Below are positions 17,954 through 27,740 of a stretch of DNA of 64,000 bases, one piece after another (positions within the stretch are counted from its first letter, which is position 1; every line of letters begins with the position of its first letter). The stretch lies in assembly GCA_003245715.1 (NCBI GenBank), contig QKCJ01000060.1, forward strand, positions 124,001-188,000. Direction: 5' to 3'. Below the pieces are notes generated by a model. That model was given only the letters and a program-made list of their open reading frames with translations. It made no database searches and was not told the DNA's origin. Position numbers and translations under genes: made by a program. This DNA is from a bacterium. Its GTDB lineage: Bacteria; Planctomycetota; SZUA-567.

Positions 17954-19447
17954 GACTGTCCGCGGGAAGACCAGCATAAGTAGAAACGCGACGACGAATA
18001 TTACCAGATTATTGGTATTGGTGTAGAAGTTTATCGCAATAGCCAGAAGTCCTGCCGACCAGATGACTCCCTGCAGCCAGTGGGTGCTGAAGTGTTTTCG
18101 TCCCTGCATTAGATAGCGGAAGTCACGCAGTACCGGTATGCCCAGCCAGAGAGCGGCGATAAAATATGCAGAGAAAATTACATAAAAATAACCGGGGATG
18201 TGTCCGCCTTTAAGGATCGGGATTTTGTCATAAGGTTGGGTGGTGAGGATGAAGAGCATACACGCCTCACCGAGAAATGGTGCGTCGGCGGCGTTTGAGA
18301 GGATGCGCGGGCCGAGTAGGGTGCCACTGGCTAGCGGCCAGCTGCTGACTAGCGCTTCGGCTGACATCGGCCAGGCCTGGTCGAAGCGGCCGTTGATTCT
18401 GGCGGCGGCAATTCCGAAGGCTGATGCGGCAAAGCCGTAGCCGCAGACTACCGGCCCCGAGTCTACATCATAATACCACTCGCGGTCTTTCATCTCTTTG
18501 GGGAACTCACGAAATCCCGCGCCCCAGTTCTTATCCTGCCAGAAATGCTTTACATATATATCGTACCATTCCTTGTTTTTCTGCGGATAGATTTCTGGGG
18601 CGAAAATATTTACGTAGGAGTTGCCGCAGCCGCGTCCGATGTCGAAGATGTCGCCGCTGTCTGCGCTGCAGCCGTAGGGCGGGAGACCGAGGTTATCAAG
18701 GAGCTTGCCCGAGAAGCCACGCTTGGAACGCTCGATAAATTTGCTGTAGTCATCACCGGTCAATTCGCCTGAACGCTTAATCATGGCAATCGCGGTTAGA
18801 ACGTCTGCAGGGTAGCACTGATTCGGGTAGTCATCAATCAGACCGTACTTGCTCTTGTCGATACTTTCAGCCAGCAGTTTGGTCATTTTTTTAAGCTCAG
18901 GAATCTTGCTCTTGTCGTCGGTCAGTTTGGTGTAGACGGTGATCGCGCCGATCTGCAGCATCCGGTAGAAGGCGTTTTCTTTAGTGAGATAATCCTTGCC
19001 CCAGTGTTCTTTGACCCAGTTGCCGTGTGAGGGGTCGAGTATCAGTTCGGTAGCGGCCTTGATTGCACCTGCGGCGTAACGCTTTGGCTCTGCTCCCTTA
19101 TAGTCGCCGTCCTCCCATTCCTTCTGCATGTTCTCTACTGCCAGAAGATAAAAGTATGAACCGAAGACCGGCCATTCCGTGCCTGAGATGTCTTCGCGGT
19201 CAACTTCTGCGCCTGCAGCTTTGGCGACGCGCATCCGGCACCACGCTTCGTATTTTGGTGAGAGGTTGGTGAAAATATCACCGGCGATTTTGGGGATACC
19301 GGGACCTCTGAGCGCTGGGTCTTTGACATTTGTCAGGCAGATAATTGCGGGCGTCAGCAGAAAGTAGGCGATAAAGCCGAGCAGGAGTATATAGCTGGTT
19401 GTCCCGGCAAAACGGTTGAAGCGTGAAGCTGGTGTCGATTCTGGCAT
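17894..19447 (-). CDS. Membrane protein, possible linalool-dehydratase-like fold
   Basis: This 517-residue protein has one N-terminal membrane segment (about 15-38), a large soluble middle rich in alpha/alpha-repeat-like helices, and three or four membrane segments near the C-terminus (about 415-505). The middle has LIDDYPNQCYPADVLTAIAMIKRSG and WYYDVDSGPVVCGYGFAAS. The NQC sequence after an acidic, aromatic run recalls the VQC site of linalool dehydratase/isomerase, but the resemblance is short. The start is ATG 19447 with AGGGG seven bases upstream. A terpene or lipid substrate is a guess; the function is unproven. Confidence 0.7.
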   Translation of the reverse strand: MPESTPASRFNRFAGTTSYILLLGFIAYFLLTPAIICLTNVKDPALRGPGIPKIAGDIFTNLSPKYEAWCRMRVAKAAGAEVDREDISGTEWPVFGSYFYLLAVENMQKEWEDGDYKGAEPKRYAAGAIKAATELILDPSHGNWVKEHWGKDYLTKENAFYRMLQIGAITVYTKLTDDKSKIPELKKMTKLLAESIDKSKYGLIDDYPNQCYPADVLTAIAMIKRSGELTGDDYSKFIERSKRGFSGKLLDNLGLPPYGCSADSGDIFDIGRGCGNSYVNIFAPEIYPQKNKEWYDIYVKHFWQDKNWGAGFREFPKEMKDREWYYDVDSGPVVCGYGFAASAFGIAAARINGRFDQAWPMSAEALVSSWPLASGTLLGPRILSNAADAPFLGEACMLFILTTQPYDKIPILKGGHIPGYFYVIFSAYFIAALWLGIPVLRDFRYLMQGRKHFSTHWLQGVIWSAGLLAIAINFYTNTNNLVIFVVAFLLMLVFPRTVLSKKNNKGSSSAADKYNAK

Positions 19448-19751
19448 CGGTTTTCCCCTTGTCTTTTCAGTGTGATTATTTTATGTAAGAAGGACGTTAG
19501 ACACAAACGGTAATCAGGAAATATCTGTAAAATACTCTTTCGCGGGTGTTTGTTAAGAGCCTGTTAACATCTTGCAATAGGTGCTATTGTTACTATAATT
19601 CATAAATGTCGGAAAAAGTTGATGGCTGCAGGCTGGTCTGAGGGCTGGTCGGACTTTTTCGGGGTGAAGGGAATTTTTTTTGTTGGTAAGCTTTATGGGA
19701 GGGCTGAGTTGATTGCCTGGCCCGGTGCTTTTCTTAATAAGGATAACTGCG

Positions 19752-21092
19752 ATGGATTTTTCTGATATTGGTTTGCATCTACCTGAGATAATGCTTCCTG
19801 AGGCCGGGACTGATTTGACGCGCTGGGCGGTTGTGGCGTGTGACCAGTATACCTCGCAGCCCGAGTACTGGCAGAAGGCTGATTCCATTGTCGGCGATGC
19901 ACCTTCAACCCTGCGGATGATCCTGCCGGAGGTTTATCTCAACAAGCCTGAGGAAGAGAAGATTATCAGCTCTGCCAACAAGACCATGCTTGAGTATGAA
20001 AAGGCGGGTGTCTTGAAAGCGGGCAAGCCAGGATTTGTTCTCGTTGACCGCAAGACCAGTCACGCTGATTCGCGCAAGGGATTGGTGGTGGCGCTTGATC
20101 TTGAATGTTATGATTACTCGGTGGGTTCGACTACACTAATCCGCGCGACTGAAGGGACGATTGTTGACCGTCTGCCGCCGCGTATGCGGGTGCGCCGGGA
20201 CGCGACTATTGAGCTGCCGCATATCATGGTGCTGATTGATGATCCTGAGAAAACTGTCATCGAGCCGCTCTTTGAAGATGGCCGCGAGGTGGTTTATGAT
20301 TTTGAGCTGATGTGTGGTGGTGGGCATATCAGGGGCTGGAAGGTTGATGATGAGAAGTCGTTGAACCAGATTGCCGCTGCTCTGCGCGCTCTTTCTGATG
20401 TAAATAAATTTGAAGAGAAGCACGGTGTCAGCGGTCAGGGCGTGATGCTTTATGCGATGGGGGACGGCAACCATTCACTGGCTACTGCCAAGTCTATCTG
20501 GGAAGAGACCAAGGCGGCGGCTAAGGATGCGAGTGCGCTTGCCGATCATCCGGCACGTTTTGCGCTGGTTGAGCTGGTTAATCTGCATGACGGCGGGCTT
20601 GAATTTGAACCGATCCACCGCGTTGTCTTTGAGGCTGAACTGGCGCCGCTGGTTGAGGCTTATGGCAAATACTGCTCTGCTAATGGCGGGGCTCTTGAGG
20701 ACATCAAGTGCGCATCTTCTGAGGATGCCTGCAGGAAGGCTGAGGAGTTGTTGGCTGCCGGGGAGCATGCGGTTAATTATGTTACTGCTCAGGGCAGCGG
20801 CGTATTGACGGTGAAAAATCCCTGGCTGACTCTGCCGGTCGGAACGCTGCAGCAGTTTCTTGATGTTTATCTTCCGCAGATCAAATCCGAGGTTGATTAT
20901 ATCCACGGCAGCGAGGCTGTTGAGGAGCTTGGTGGCAAGGTCGGCAACATAGGTTTCTATCTTCCGGCGATCAATAAAGGCGATTTCTTCCGTACGATTG
21001 TCCGTGACGGTGTGTTGCCGCGCAAGACCTTCTCAATGGGTGAGGCTGATGAGAAGCGTTTTTATCTGGAGTGTCGCCGCATCAAGCCTTAA
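19752..21092 (+). CDS. DUF1015 family protein
   Basis: This 446-residue protein of the DUF1015 family has the family start LTRWAVVACDQYTSQPEYW and the diagnostic central motif MLYAMGDGNHSLATAK. Members are widespread in bacteria and often sit near PHP or 2-hydroxyacid dehydrogenase genes; their biochemical role is unsettled. ATG 19752 is supported by AAGGA eight bases upstream; the open frame extends to 19713 without a usable site. The PHP gene follows after 34 bases and a dehydrogenase lies nearby on the other strand. Confidence 0.9.
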   Translation: MDFSDIGLHLPEIMLPEAGTDLTRWAVVACDQYTSQPEYWQKADSIVGDAPSTLRMILPEVYLNKPEEEKIISSANKTMLEYEKAGVLKAGKPGFVLVDRKTSHADSRKGLVVALDLECYDYSVGSTTLIRATEGTIVDRLPPRMRVRRDATIELPHIMVLIDDPEKTVIEPLFEDGREVVYDFELMCGGGHIRGWKVDDEKSLNQIAAALRALSDVNKFEEKHGVSGQGVMLYAMGDGNHSLATAKSIWEETKAAAKDASALADHPARFALVELVNLHDGGLEFEPIHRVVFEAELAPLVEAYGKYCSANGGALEDIKCASSEDACRKAEELLAAGEHAVNYVTAQGSGVLTVKNPWLTLPVGTLQQFLDVYLPQIKSEVDYIHGSEAVEELGGKVGNIGFYLPAINKGDFFRTIVRDGVLPRKTFSMGEADEKRFYLECRRIKP

Positions 21093-21126
21093 CTTTGAAG
21101 ATGCGCGAATGGTTTGGAGATGAAAA

Positions 21127-21804
21127 ATGTTCTGTTATGATCTGCACATCCACACAGCAGAGACCAGCCGCTGCGGCAGTATCGGCGCGCGGGAGATGGT
21201 TAAGTTGTACCGGAAATCCGGCTACAGCGGTCTGGTTGTCACCGATCATTATCATGAGGAGTTTTTTCACCTTCGGGGCAATATCAGCTGGGAAGAAAAA
21301 ATAGATGCGTTCCTTGCCGGTTACAGAGCCGCACTTGCGGTTGCTTCAGACTGTGGCTTTGAAATATTCCTTGGTATGGAGCTGAGCTTTGCCGGCAGCA
21401 GAAACGACTATCTGGTTTATGGTGTCACCGAAGAATTCCTGCTTAAGAATCCCGAGCTTTATAACCTTGATCTGGCGACATTCCGCGAGCTGACTAAAGA
21501 TTTGGGGATGCTGATCTTTCAGGCGCATCCCTTCCGCAAGCGTATGGAGTATCCCCAGCCAGAGTACCTAGACGGGATTGAGATTTTTAACGGTAACAAG
21601 CGCCATGATTCACGCAATTATATGTCTGAAGAATTTGCGCTGGAAAATAATCTGATCGGGATTTCTGGTTCTGATTTTCATGAGTATGAAGACCTTGCCG
21701 GTGGGGGAATACTGCTGCCTGAGAAGGTCTCGGATTATCAGGAGTTTCTTGCCGCGCTGATTAATTCCGACTTTGAAATCTGCTCGCAAGCCGCGCTGGT
21801 CTGA
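21127..21804 (+). CDS. PHP-domain phosphoesterase
   Basis: This 225-residue PHP-superfamily protein opens with YDLHIHTAETS (metal-binding HxH), followed by VVTDHYHEEFF, FQAHPFRKRMEYPQPEYLDGIEIFNG and GISGSDFHEYED. These are the four metal-binding clusters of PHP phosphoesterases. It likely hydrolyses a small phosphate ester with a di- or trinuclear metal site; the substrate is unknown. GGAG lies about 8 bases before the ATG. It is probably co-transcribed with the DUF1015 gene and ends at a strong terminator. Confidence 0.9.
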   Translation: MFCYDLHIHTAETSRCGSIGAREMVKLYRKSGYSGLVVTDHYHEEFFHLRGNISWEEKIDAFLAGYRAALAVASDCGFEIFLGMELSFAGSRNDYLVYGVTEEFLLKNPELYNLDLATFRELTKDLGMLIFQAHPFRKRMEYPQPEYLDGIEIFNGNKRHDSRNYMSEEFALENNLIGISGSDFHEYEDLAGGGILLPEKVSDYQEFLAALINSDFEICSQAALV

Positions 21805-21826
21805 TTGTTTTCATGGGGTGACCAAT

Positions 21827-21869
21827 AATAAAAAATCCCTGCCCGATAACGGAGCAGGGATTTTTTATT
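21827..21869. terminator. Strong bidirectional terminator
   Basis: A perfect 16-base inverted repeat (21827-21842 and 21854-21869) has a GCAGGGA core with A and T tracts on the outer sides. It serves the PHP gene and the convergent lipoprotein gene. Confidence 0.93.
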
Positions 21870-21908
21870 AATCATGTAATTATGAACCTAACAACTTGAA
21901 CTTATAAT

Positions 21909-22436
21909 TTAATACCACAAAAAACTTTTTTTAACCAAGCCTGGGAGGTCGTCTTCTGAGATCATAACCCAGCGGATTTTCTGTACATACTTCATTAATT
22001 TTGTATGGGCAGACGTTCCTCCAAGAAGTTGGTACGTTTTATTGCCTATTTTAAGGAAATATTCGGGAGGACCTTTTCTGTCGTGATAAGCTGGAGTATT
22101 GGGAAGATAGCTTGTTCTCTTATCATGTACAACACCTTCTAATATTTCTGAAAGCATACCAGTAAATTCGTGTATAGAGATTTGAGAATAAAACAACTCG
22201 GTGTCTTTTGATAAACTATGAGGGAATGGTGTCTTTGAATAGTAAATTTTACCACGAAAATAAACAATTTTATAATCATAACCAGAGCCAATACGATCAT
22301 TAAAATCCACAACGGAGTTATTATTAATCTGGTCTAATACGTAACTGGTATTTAAGTATGGTTGCGGATTATCACATGAATTTAGTGATATGATTGTAAA
22401 TATTGGAAGTAAAATGCGGCTAACTATTTTTAGCAT
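21909..22436 (-). CDS. Small lipoprotein, unknown
   Basis: This 175-residue protein has a hydrophobic N-terminus ending in a lipobox-like SLNSC, then a Tyr/Ser-rich soluble domain. It is AT-rich relative to its neighbours. AGAGGA lies upstream of ATG 22436, and the dehydrogenase stop is 12 bases away, so both are probably in one transcript. No family is recognised. DYKIVYFRGKIYYSKTPFP and a late YFLKIGNKTYQLL suggest a beta-rich fold. Confidence 0.65.
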   Translation of the reverse strand: MLKIVSRILLPIFTIISLNSCDNPQPYLNTSYVLDQINNNSVVDFNDRIGSGYDYKIVYFRGKIYYSKTPFPHSLSKDTELFYSQISIHEFTGMLSEILEGVVHDKRTSYLPNTPAYHDRKGPPEYFLKIGNKTYQLLGGTSAHTKLMKYVQKIRWVMISEDDLPGLVKKSFLWY

Positions 22437-22448
22437 TACCAATTCCTC

Positions 22449-23408
22449 TTACGCGTTAACGACATTCTGCGGGGTGTTATTGAGAAACTCTTTTAGATTT
22501 TTGGTGGCGATCTCAATTAGGCGTTTTCTTGAATTGAATGACGCCCAGGCAATGTGCGGAGTTATCACGCAGTTTTTGGCTGTAAGCAGCGGATTGTCGG
22601 CTGCCGGCGGTTCGGTGCTTAATACGTCAACGCCCGCTCCGCCAAGTCGCCCGCTGTTGAGCGCTGCGGCAAGGTCATCTTCATTTATCAGGCCGCCGCG
22701 ACCGGTGTTAATCAGTAACGCGCCTTCTTTCATCAACTCAATGTTGCTGTTATTTATCAGCTTCTCTGTCTCTGAGGTCAACGGGCAGTGCAGTGAGACG
22801 ACGTCGCTCTCCTGAAGAAGATCTTCAAGGCTGGTCTGTTCTGAAAAATGCGGGTGGCTCTGTTCAAGCGGGGTGTTTTTGGAAAACAGAACCTTCATCC
22901 CGAAGGCGCGCGCAACCTCGGCGACGCGTTTGCCGATCATGCCATAACCGACTATTCCCATCGTCTTGCCGCTGAGGTCGATCTGCGGGGCGAGGGTGTA
23001 GCAGAAATCCCTGCTGCTGGTCCACTCACCGCTTCTGGCCGAGTTACTGTGCCGGGCGACATTGTTGGTCAGTTCAAGAAGCAGGGCAAAGACCATCTGC
23101 GTCACGCCTTCGGTGCTGTAGGCGGGGATGTTGGTGACGGTGATATTATGCTCTTTTGCCGCGGCGAGGTCTACGGCGTTTGTCCCCGTCGAGAGCAGGC
23201 CGGCGTACTTCATCTGCGGAAGCTGGCTAATAATGTCTTTAGTCAGCATGGTCTTGTTGGTGATGACAATCTCAGCCCCTTCTGCGCGGATGAGAATTTC
23301 CGAGGCGGGGGTGCGGTCGTAAATTGTCAGCTCGCCAAGTTCGGCGATACCGTCCCAGCTCAGATCGCCGGGGTTAGTCGTATAGCCATCAAGTATAACA
23401 ATCTTCAT
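22449..23408 (-). CDS. D-2-hydroxyacid dehydrogenase (glycerate dehydrogenase-like)
   Basis: This 319-residue NAD(P)-dependent enzyme has a Rossmann motif MGIVGYGMIGKRVAEVARAFG, the substrate-binding segment LLSTGTNAVDL, the catalytic region INTGRGGLINEDDLAAAL, and the catalytic His in VITPHIAW. The closest fit is glycerate/hydroxypyruvate reductase (HprA-like), interconverting a 2-hydroxy and a 2-keto acid. Its leader carries one of four copies of a conserved element (23419-23492) that ends at its AGGAG ribosome site, so it may share control with three unrelated genes. Confidence 0.92.
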   Translation of the reverse strand: MKIVILDGYTTNPGDLSWDGIAELGELTIYDRTPASEILIRAEGAEIVITNKTMLTKDIISQLPQMKYAGLLSTGTNAVDLAAAKEHNITVTNIPAYSTEGVTQMVFALLLELTNNVARHSNSARSGEWTSSRDFCYTLAPQIDLSGKTMGIVGYGMIGKRVAEVARAFGMKVLFSKNTPLEQSHPHFSEQTSLEDLLQESDVVSLHCPLTSETEKLINNSNIELMKEGALLINTGRGGLINEDDLAAALNSGRLGGAGVDVLSTEPPAADNPLLTAKNCVITPHIAWASFNSRKRLIEIATKNLKEFLNNTPQNVVNA

Positions 23409-23418
23409 AATTCGATTT

Positions 23419-23492
23419 CTCCTTTTTTAAATTTCTGCGATGCAGCTTAAAGAGCGTGCCAGTTTTCATTGCCGCGTGGACTTGGATTAATG
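23419..23492 (-). promoter_or_regulatory. Conserved leader element, copy A
   Basis: This copy ends at the GGAG ribosome site of the dehydrogenase gene. The transcript-sense order is ATTAATCC, then TCCACGCGG, a variable loop, TTTAAGCTGCATCGC, then AAATTTAAAAAAGGAG. GCGG can pair with TCGC using one G-U pair. See copies B, C and D. Confidence 0.7.
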
Positions 23493-23915
23493 GTTGGTTG
23501 ATAATACCCGAGGCCATAAAATTTGCAAGTATGGGTATCCAGTATAAGACAGTTCTGGCTTGAGGGCAAACAATTTGTTCGATGAAAATTATTTTACATG
23601 TGATTTAAATAGTCACTTGTTGTGATAAATTATGGTGCAGACAAAATTGTCAGTTAAGAGCTGGTTGTGTTGTTAGGTCTTTTTTTTATGTTTACAATTT
23701 TGTTCGGATGGAGCGAATCTATTGAAAAAAGTGATTTATGGGCAGTAAGATCAACTATGCTCATAAAAAATACATTTTTGAGGTTTTTGGCATCGTTTTG
23801 CCAAAGTTATCAACAAAAAACTCCGATATAGATCCCGAGGCGGTGTGGATTGACATGGGATAATTTTACAAGTTGTTACATTAATAGATTTGATTATAAA
23901 AATGAAAGGGACGTC
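23493..23915. other. Long AT-rich intergenic region
   Basis: About 420 bases lie between divergent genes. The only clear structure is an inverted repeat TTTGGCA-tcgttt-TGCCAAA at 23786-23805, which could be an operator or hairpin for the downstream small gene. No coding potential was recognised. Confidence 0.5.
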
Positions 23916-24308
23916 ATGAAAAATCTGGATTTTTTGCAGGATAACAAGCTATGGGTGCATACCTGTAAAGCTGTAAAGGCTGTGCAGGAATTGCTTTGTG
24001 AGGTCGATGGCGATTACTGGCTGGATCTCTCTGAGCTGATGCGCGCGGTGCCAAGACGCATCCTTGAAGGGCTCAGCGAAGAATTAATTGTTAAGCAACA
24101 GCAGATACTTAATGAAGCACTTGACATGACCCGGGAAGCAGATAAAAAATTACACGCCCTCGCTGCAGATGTCCATAGCCGTCAGATCATCACCGACGAG
24201 TCACCAGTGTGCAAGCAATTTATCATGACCTTCGCCCTGACTGACCAGTTGCGCGAAATGATCTTCTTTACAATCAACGGATATGATAATAAGTCAAATA
24301 TAGCTTAA
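23916..24308 (+). CDS. Hypothetical 130-residue helical protein
   Basis: ATG 23916 has AAAGGGA upstream and is preferred over the in-frame ATG 23850, which has none. The protein is soluble and mostly helical, with Cys and Trp residues near the N-terminus (WVHTCKAVKAVQELLCEVDG) and a charged helix LSEELIVKQQQILNEALDM. I do not recognise the family. It ends at a strong hairpin and precedes the chemosensory operon, to which it may or may not be related. Confidence 0.65.
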   Translation: MKNLDFLQDNKLWVHTCKAVKAVQELLCEVDGDYWLDLSELMRAVPRRILEGLSEELIVKQQQILNEALDMTREADKKLHALAADVHSRQIITDESPVCKQFIMTFALTDQLREMIFFTINGYDNKSNIA

Positions 24309-24333
24309 AACTTCAAAAAACCATGGTTTCCTT

Positions 24334-24371
24334 ACGGGCGAGTGACAATATTGTCGCTCGCCCGTACATTT
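24334..24371 (+). terminator. Intrinsic terminator
   Basis: ACGGGCGAG-t-GACA-atat-TGTC-g-CTCGCCCGT (24334-24365) is followed by a short T run. It separates the small unknown gene from the chemosensory operon. Confidence 0.85.
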
Positions 24372-24524
24372 TTGTAATAATCAGACAAGAGCTAAATTAT
24401 CATATGCTTTAAATCCGCTCCTGTTGTAATTTTTTATCACATAAAATCAATATTAGATGGGAAAAACGAGTATTTTGTCTGATCAGTGCTTCTTGCATTT
24501 GGTGCATTGAAAAAAAATAATTAA

Positions 24525-24540
24525 TGGCATGAATGTTGCT
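24525..24540 (+). promoter_or_regulatory. Sigma-54-type promoter for chemosensory operon
   Basis: TGGCATG-aatg-TTGCT matches the -24/-12 consensus TGGCAYR-N4-TTGCW, including the GG-N10-GC spacing. It lies 54 bases before the CheA start. A sigma-54 activator gene with an FHA sensor is at 32923. Confidence 0.75.
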
Positions 24541-24593
24541 AATGATATTGGAATGATATTGATTTGATAATGTTCCATGGGCAGGAGTCATAA

Positions 24594-27500
24594 ATGCAAG
24601 ATCAGGATCCGGCTTTGCTGGAGGAGTTTGTTGTTGAGAACAGTCAGAATTTGCAGGATTTCGAGCAGGACCTGCTTTCTCTTGAAGAGACTGGCGCCTC
24701 TGCGGAGGTAATCAACAAGATGTTCCGGGCGATACATTCCATGAAGGGTAGCAGCGGCTATCTTGGTTTTAACAATATCCTCGAGGTCAGCCATCTGGGT
24801 GAGACGTTGCTTGATATGGTCAGGAAAGACCAGATCGGGCTGACGGCGGAGATTGTTGACGTGTTGCTGCAGACCAATGATCTTTTGCGTAGTATGGTTG
24901 AGGCTGCTGATTTTGGCGAGAGTGCAGAGACGGGGGGGGTGCTGGAGATTCTGCGTGCGGCTATTGGCGGCGGGGAGGCGGCTTCTGGTGGTGCGGAGTC
25001 CGGGGGCGCGTTGGGGGGGCAGGATGTTGGCGCATCTGCGGCGGGGGGAGAGGCGGGCGCTTCTGAAAACATCCGCAGGGAAGCTATTGAGATTCTGCAG
25101 TTCATTTCTACGCTTGAGGCGGGAAATGACACCCGGACGACCATTGAGTTTGAACTTGAGATGGGGAAGTATCCGTATTGGGTCTGTATCGCGCAGGAGC
25201 GTGACGAGGAGTTGCGTTTTGCGCTGAGTGATACGGGGATGCTTCTGGGGCAGGAGAGAGGGGGCGGGGCGCTCCTGCTTCTGACGGTGATTGACCTTGA
25301 TATGCTTAAATGTTCTTACGAGCTTGGTGATGATGAGCTTGGCTTAATTGACCGGGAGCTGTTGGCGGCGGCTCTTGATGGCGGTATTTCTCTGAAAAAT
25401 ATCAATGGTGGGCAGGTGGCGGGGGAACTGTCTGTTGAGGCGGCTGAGGTTAAGCGGGATTTGCCGGCGCAGGCTCAGAAGGAGGTGCGGAAACAGGTGG
25501 CTACGGAAAACAAGACTGTTGTTGCGGCTGACGGGTGCAGGGATCTTGGGGAGGATAGTTCTGCAAAACCGGCCGCCAAGGCTAAAGGTGCCAAGACTGA
25601 TGACGGGGCGATGATAAAAATCAACGCGCATTTTCTCGATGAGCTTTTGCGCCTTACCGGTAATATGGTGATGAGCCGCAACCAGCTGCGGACCTGTTAC
25701 AGCTTTGCCGATGACCCGGCTTTTGCCACCCTCAGCCAGGCCATCACCGAGGTGCATCGAAGTGTTGTCCAGACACGTATGAAAGCGGTCAGCTCGCTCT
25801 TTGACCGGTTCAAGCGGGTGGTGCGTGATTTGTCCAAGCAGCTTGGCAAGAGTGTGGAACTGCGTACCGAAGGCGGCGAGATGGAGCTTGACCGGACGAT
25901 CCTTGAAGCATTTGTCGATCCGCTGATGCACATGATCCGCAACTCCATCGACCATGGCATCGAGGATGAGAAGGAGAGGCAGAGGTCAGCCAAGCCGCAT
26001 ACGGCGACGATTATTTTAAAAGCCTATCAGGAGAGCGGTGAAATCATTATCGCGGTCTGTGACGACGGTCGGGGAATTGATATCGGCAGGGTCAAGGCCA
26101 AGGCTCTTGAGAAGGGGATGATTACGCCGGTGCAGGCTGAGAGTATGCCAGATTCGCAGGCGTTGATGCTGATTTTCGAAGCTGGTTTTTCGACCGCCCA
26201 GCAGCTCAGTGAGGTCTCGGGGCGCGGGGTGGGGATGGACGTTGTCAGAACCAATATCGAGAATATCGGCGGTGTGCTTGACTGTCACAGCGAGACCGGT
26301 AAGGGAACAACCATTCAGGCGCGTCTGCCGCTGACCAAGGCGATGGTGGCGTCCTCACTTATTTCGGCTCTGGTTGTCAGTGTCGGCGAGCATCGTCTGT
26401 GCATACCCCAGAGCGCGGTTAATGAATTGATCCGGGTCTCCGATGATGACCGCAAGAAAAAGATCCGTGTCCTGCAGGGGCAGGAGGTCTTTCAGCACCG
26501 CGAGCTGGTGGTGCCGATTATCCCTCTGGCTGAGGCGCTGGGAATTAACAGCCGGTTTGAGGATGAGAGTCTTGCAGAGCAGAGTACTAATGTCTTGAGC
26601 GCGGCTCTCAAGGCGCAGACGCTGATTGTCCTGCAGCACCGTCAGAATCTTGTGGGTATGATGGTTGATGAGATTATCGGTATTGAAGAGGCGGTGGTGC
26701 GTGAGCTGCCGAAGCTGGCGGCGGGGTCAAATGTCTTTGGCGGGCATACGGTGCTTGGCGACGGGCAGGTGGTTATGCTCGTTGACATCGGCGGCGTGGT
26801 TGAGCGGATGAAGATGAAGTTCACTCATGGAATACGCCGGGTTGAGTCCAATCTGCCGGCGCTGAGTGTCGGCAAGCGTTCAGACCGCCAGACTATGATT
26901 ATCTTTAATTACTCTGAGAATGAGCATTTTGCCGTACCGCTGGAGCTGGTCTCGCTGGTTGAGAAGATCAAGGCCAGTGATATTCACAAGGTCGGCGACC
27001 GTTCATACTATCCGATAAAGAATAATACAATTCCGCTGCTCTATCTTGACAAGCATCTACCGATTTCGCCGATTGATCCTGATCTTGAATATTACAACCT
27101 GATTTTGCCGGCGCGGGTAAAGTTCCCGATTGGCATTATCACCAATACAAATATTTCGGTGCATGATATTTCCGAGCGGTTTGACTCGCGCATTACCCAT
27201 GACAAGGGCGTACTCGGGACATTTATGCACGAGAAAAAACTGGTTATGCTCCTTGATCTATATGCGCTCTTTGAGAATGACGATCCGGACCACTTTGATA
27301 CCGGCAAGAAAGAGACCTGTACTCCGGCGCGTATTCTTATTGTCGAGGACAGTCTTTTTTACCGCAAGCTTAATTCGACGTATCTTTCCGGGCCGGACCG
27401 CAAGCTGACGATTGTTAATGATGGCCGGGAAGCGTTGACGGCGCTGCGGCAGAATCCCGAGGGGTATGATCTGGTGGTTACGGATATCGAGATGCCGAAC

Positions 27501-27740
27501 ATGAACGGCTTTGAGCTGGTCAAGGCGGTGCGGGGTGATCCGCTTTTGATGGAGCTGCCGGTGATTGCGCTGACGGCGTTGCAGGATGAGGCGAGCCGGG
27601 CGCGGGGTGTACGTCTTGGCTTTGATGAGTATGTTGTCAAGGTTGACAAGGACAGCCTGATCCGTTGTGTTGAAAATTATGCCCAGCGGATAAAAAAAGG
27701 CCAGGGGCGTCATGTTGTTGCTGAAGTGGGAGGGATGTGA
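24594..27740 (+). CDS. CheA-type hybrid histidine kinase with receiver
   Basis: This 1048-residue chemosensory kinase has these parts in order. First comes an Hpt domain with phospho-acceptor His48 (AIHSMKGSSG), then a Gly/Ala-rich linker at about 115-155. Next are the dimerisation helices from about 340 and a HATPase (HMIRNSIDHG, DDGRGIDIG, GRGVGMDVV). A CheW-like domain and a second CheW-like domain (QTMIIFNYSENEHFAVPLEL) follow. A C-terminal receiver has its phospho-acceptor Asp in TDIEMPNMNG. Such hybrids signal through a chemoreceptor array but may feed outputs other than flagella. No CheR, CheB or stand-alone CheY gene is nearby. The stop overlaps the cheW start as TGATG. Confidence 0.95.
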   Translation: MQDQDPALLEEFVVENSQNLQDFEQDLLSLEETGASAEVINKMFRAIHSMKGSSGYLGFNNILEVSHLGETLLDMVRKDQIGLTAEIVDVLLQTNDLLRSMVEAADFGESAETGGVLEILRAAIGGGEAASGGAESGGALGGQDVGASAAGGEAGASENIRREAIEILQFISTLEAGNDTRTTIEFELEMGKYPYWVCIAQERDEELRFALSDTGMLLGQERGGGALLLLTVIDLDMLKCSYELGDDELGLIDRELLAAALDGGISLKNINGGQVAGELSVEAAEVKRDLPAQAQKEVRKQVATENKTVVAADGCRDLGEDSSAKPAAKAKGAKTDDGAMIKINAHFLDELLRLTGNMVMSRNQLRTCYSFADDPAFATLSQAITEVHRSVVQTRMKAVSSLFDRFKRVVRDLSKQLGKSVELRTEGGEMELDRTILEAFVDPLMHMIRNSIDHGIEDEKERQRSAKPHTATIILKAYQESGEIIIAVCDDGRGIDIGRVKAKALEKGMITPVQAESMPDSQALMLIFEAGFSTAQQLSEVSGRGVGMDVVRTNIENIGGVLDCHSETGKGTTIQARLPLTKAMVASSLISALVVSVGEHRLCIPQSAVNELIRVSDDDRKKKIRVLQGQEVFQHRELVVPIIPLAEALGINSRFEDESLAEQSTNVLSAALKAQTLIVLQHRQNLVGMMVDEIIGIEEAVVRELPKLAAGSNVFGGHTVLGDGQVVMLVDIGGVVERMKMKFTHGIRRVESNLPALSVGKRSDRQTMIIFNYSENEHFAVPLELVSLVEKIKASDIHKVGDRSYYPIKNNTIPLLYLDKHLPISPIDPDLEYYNLILPARVKFPIGIITNTNISVHDISERFDSRITHDKGVLGTFMHEKKLVMLLDLYALFENDDPDHFDTGKKETCTPARILIVEDSLFYRKLNSTYLSGPDRKLTIVNDGREALTALRQNPEGYDLVVTDIEMPNMNGFELVKAVRGDPLLMELPVIALTALQDEASRARGVRLGFDEYVVKVDKDSLIRCVENYAQRIKKGQGRHVVAEVGGM

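Noticed and set aside
23786-23805. TTTGGCA inverted repeat as a sigma-54 promoter
   Set aside because: TGGCATCGTTTTGCC is one base short of the required GG-N10-GC spacing, so I list it only as an inverted repeat.
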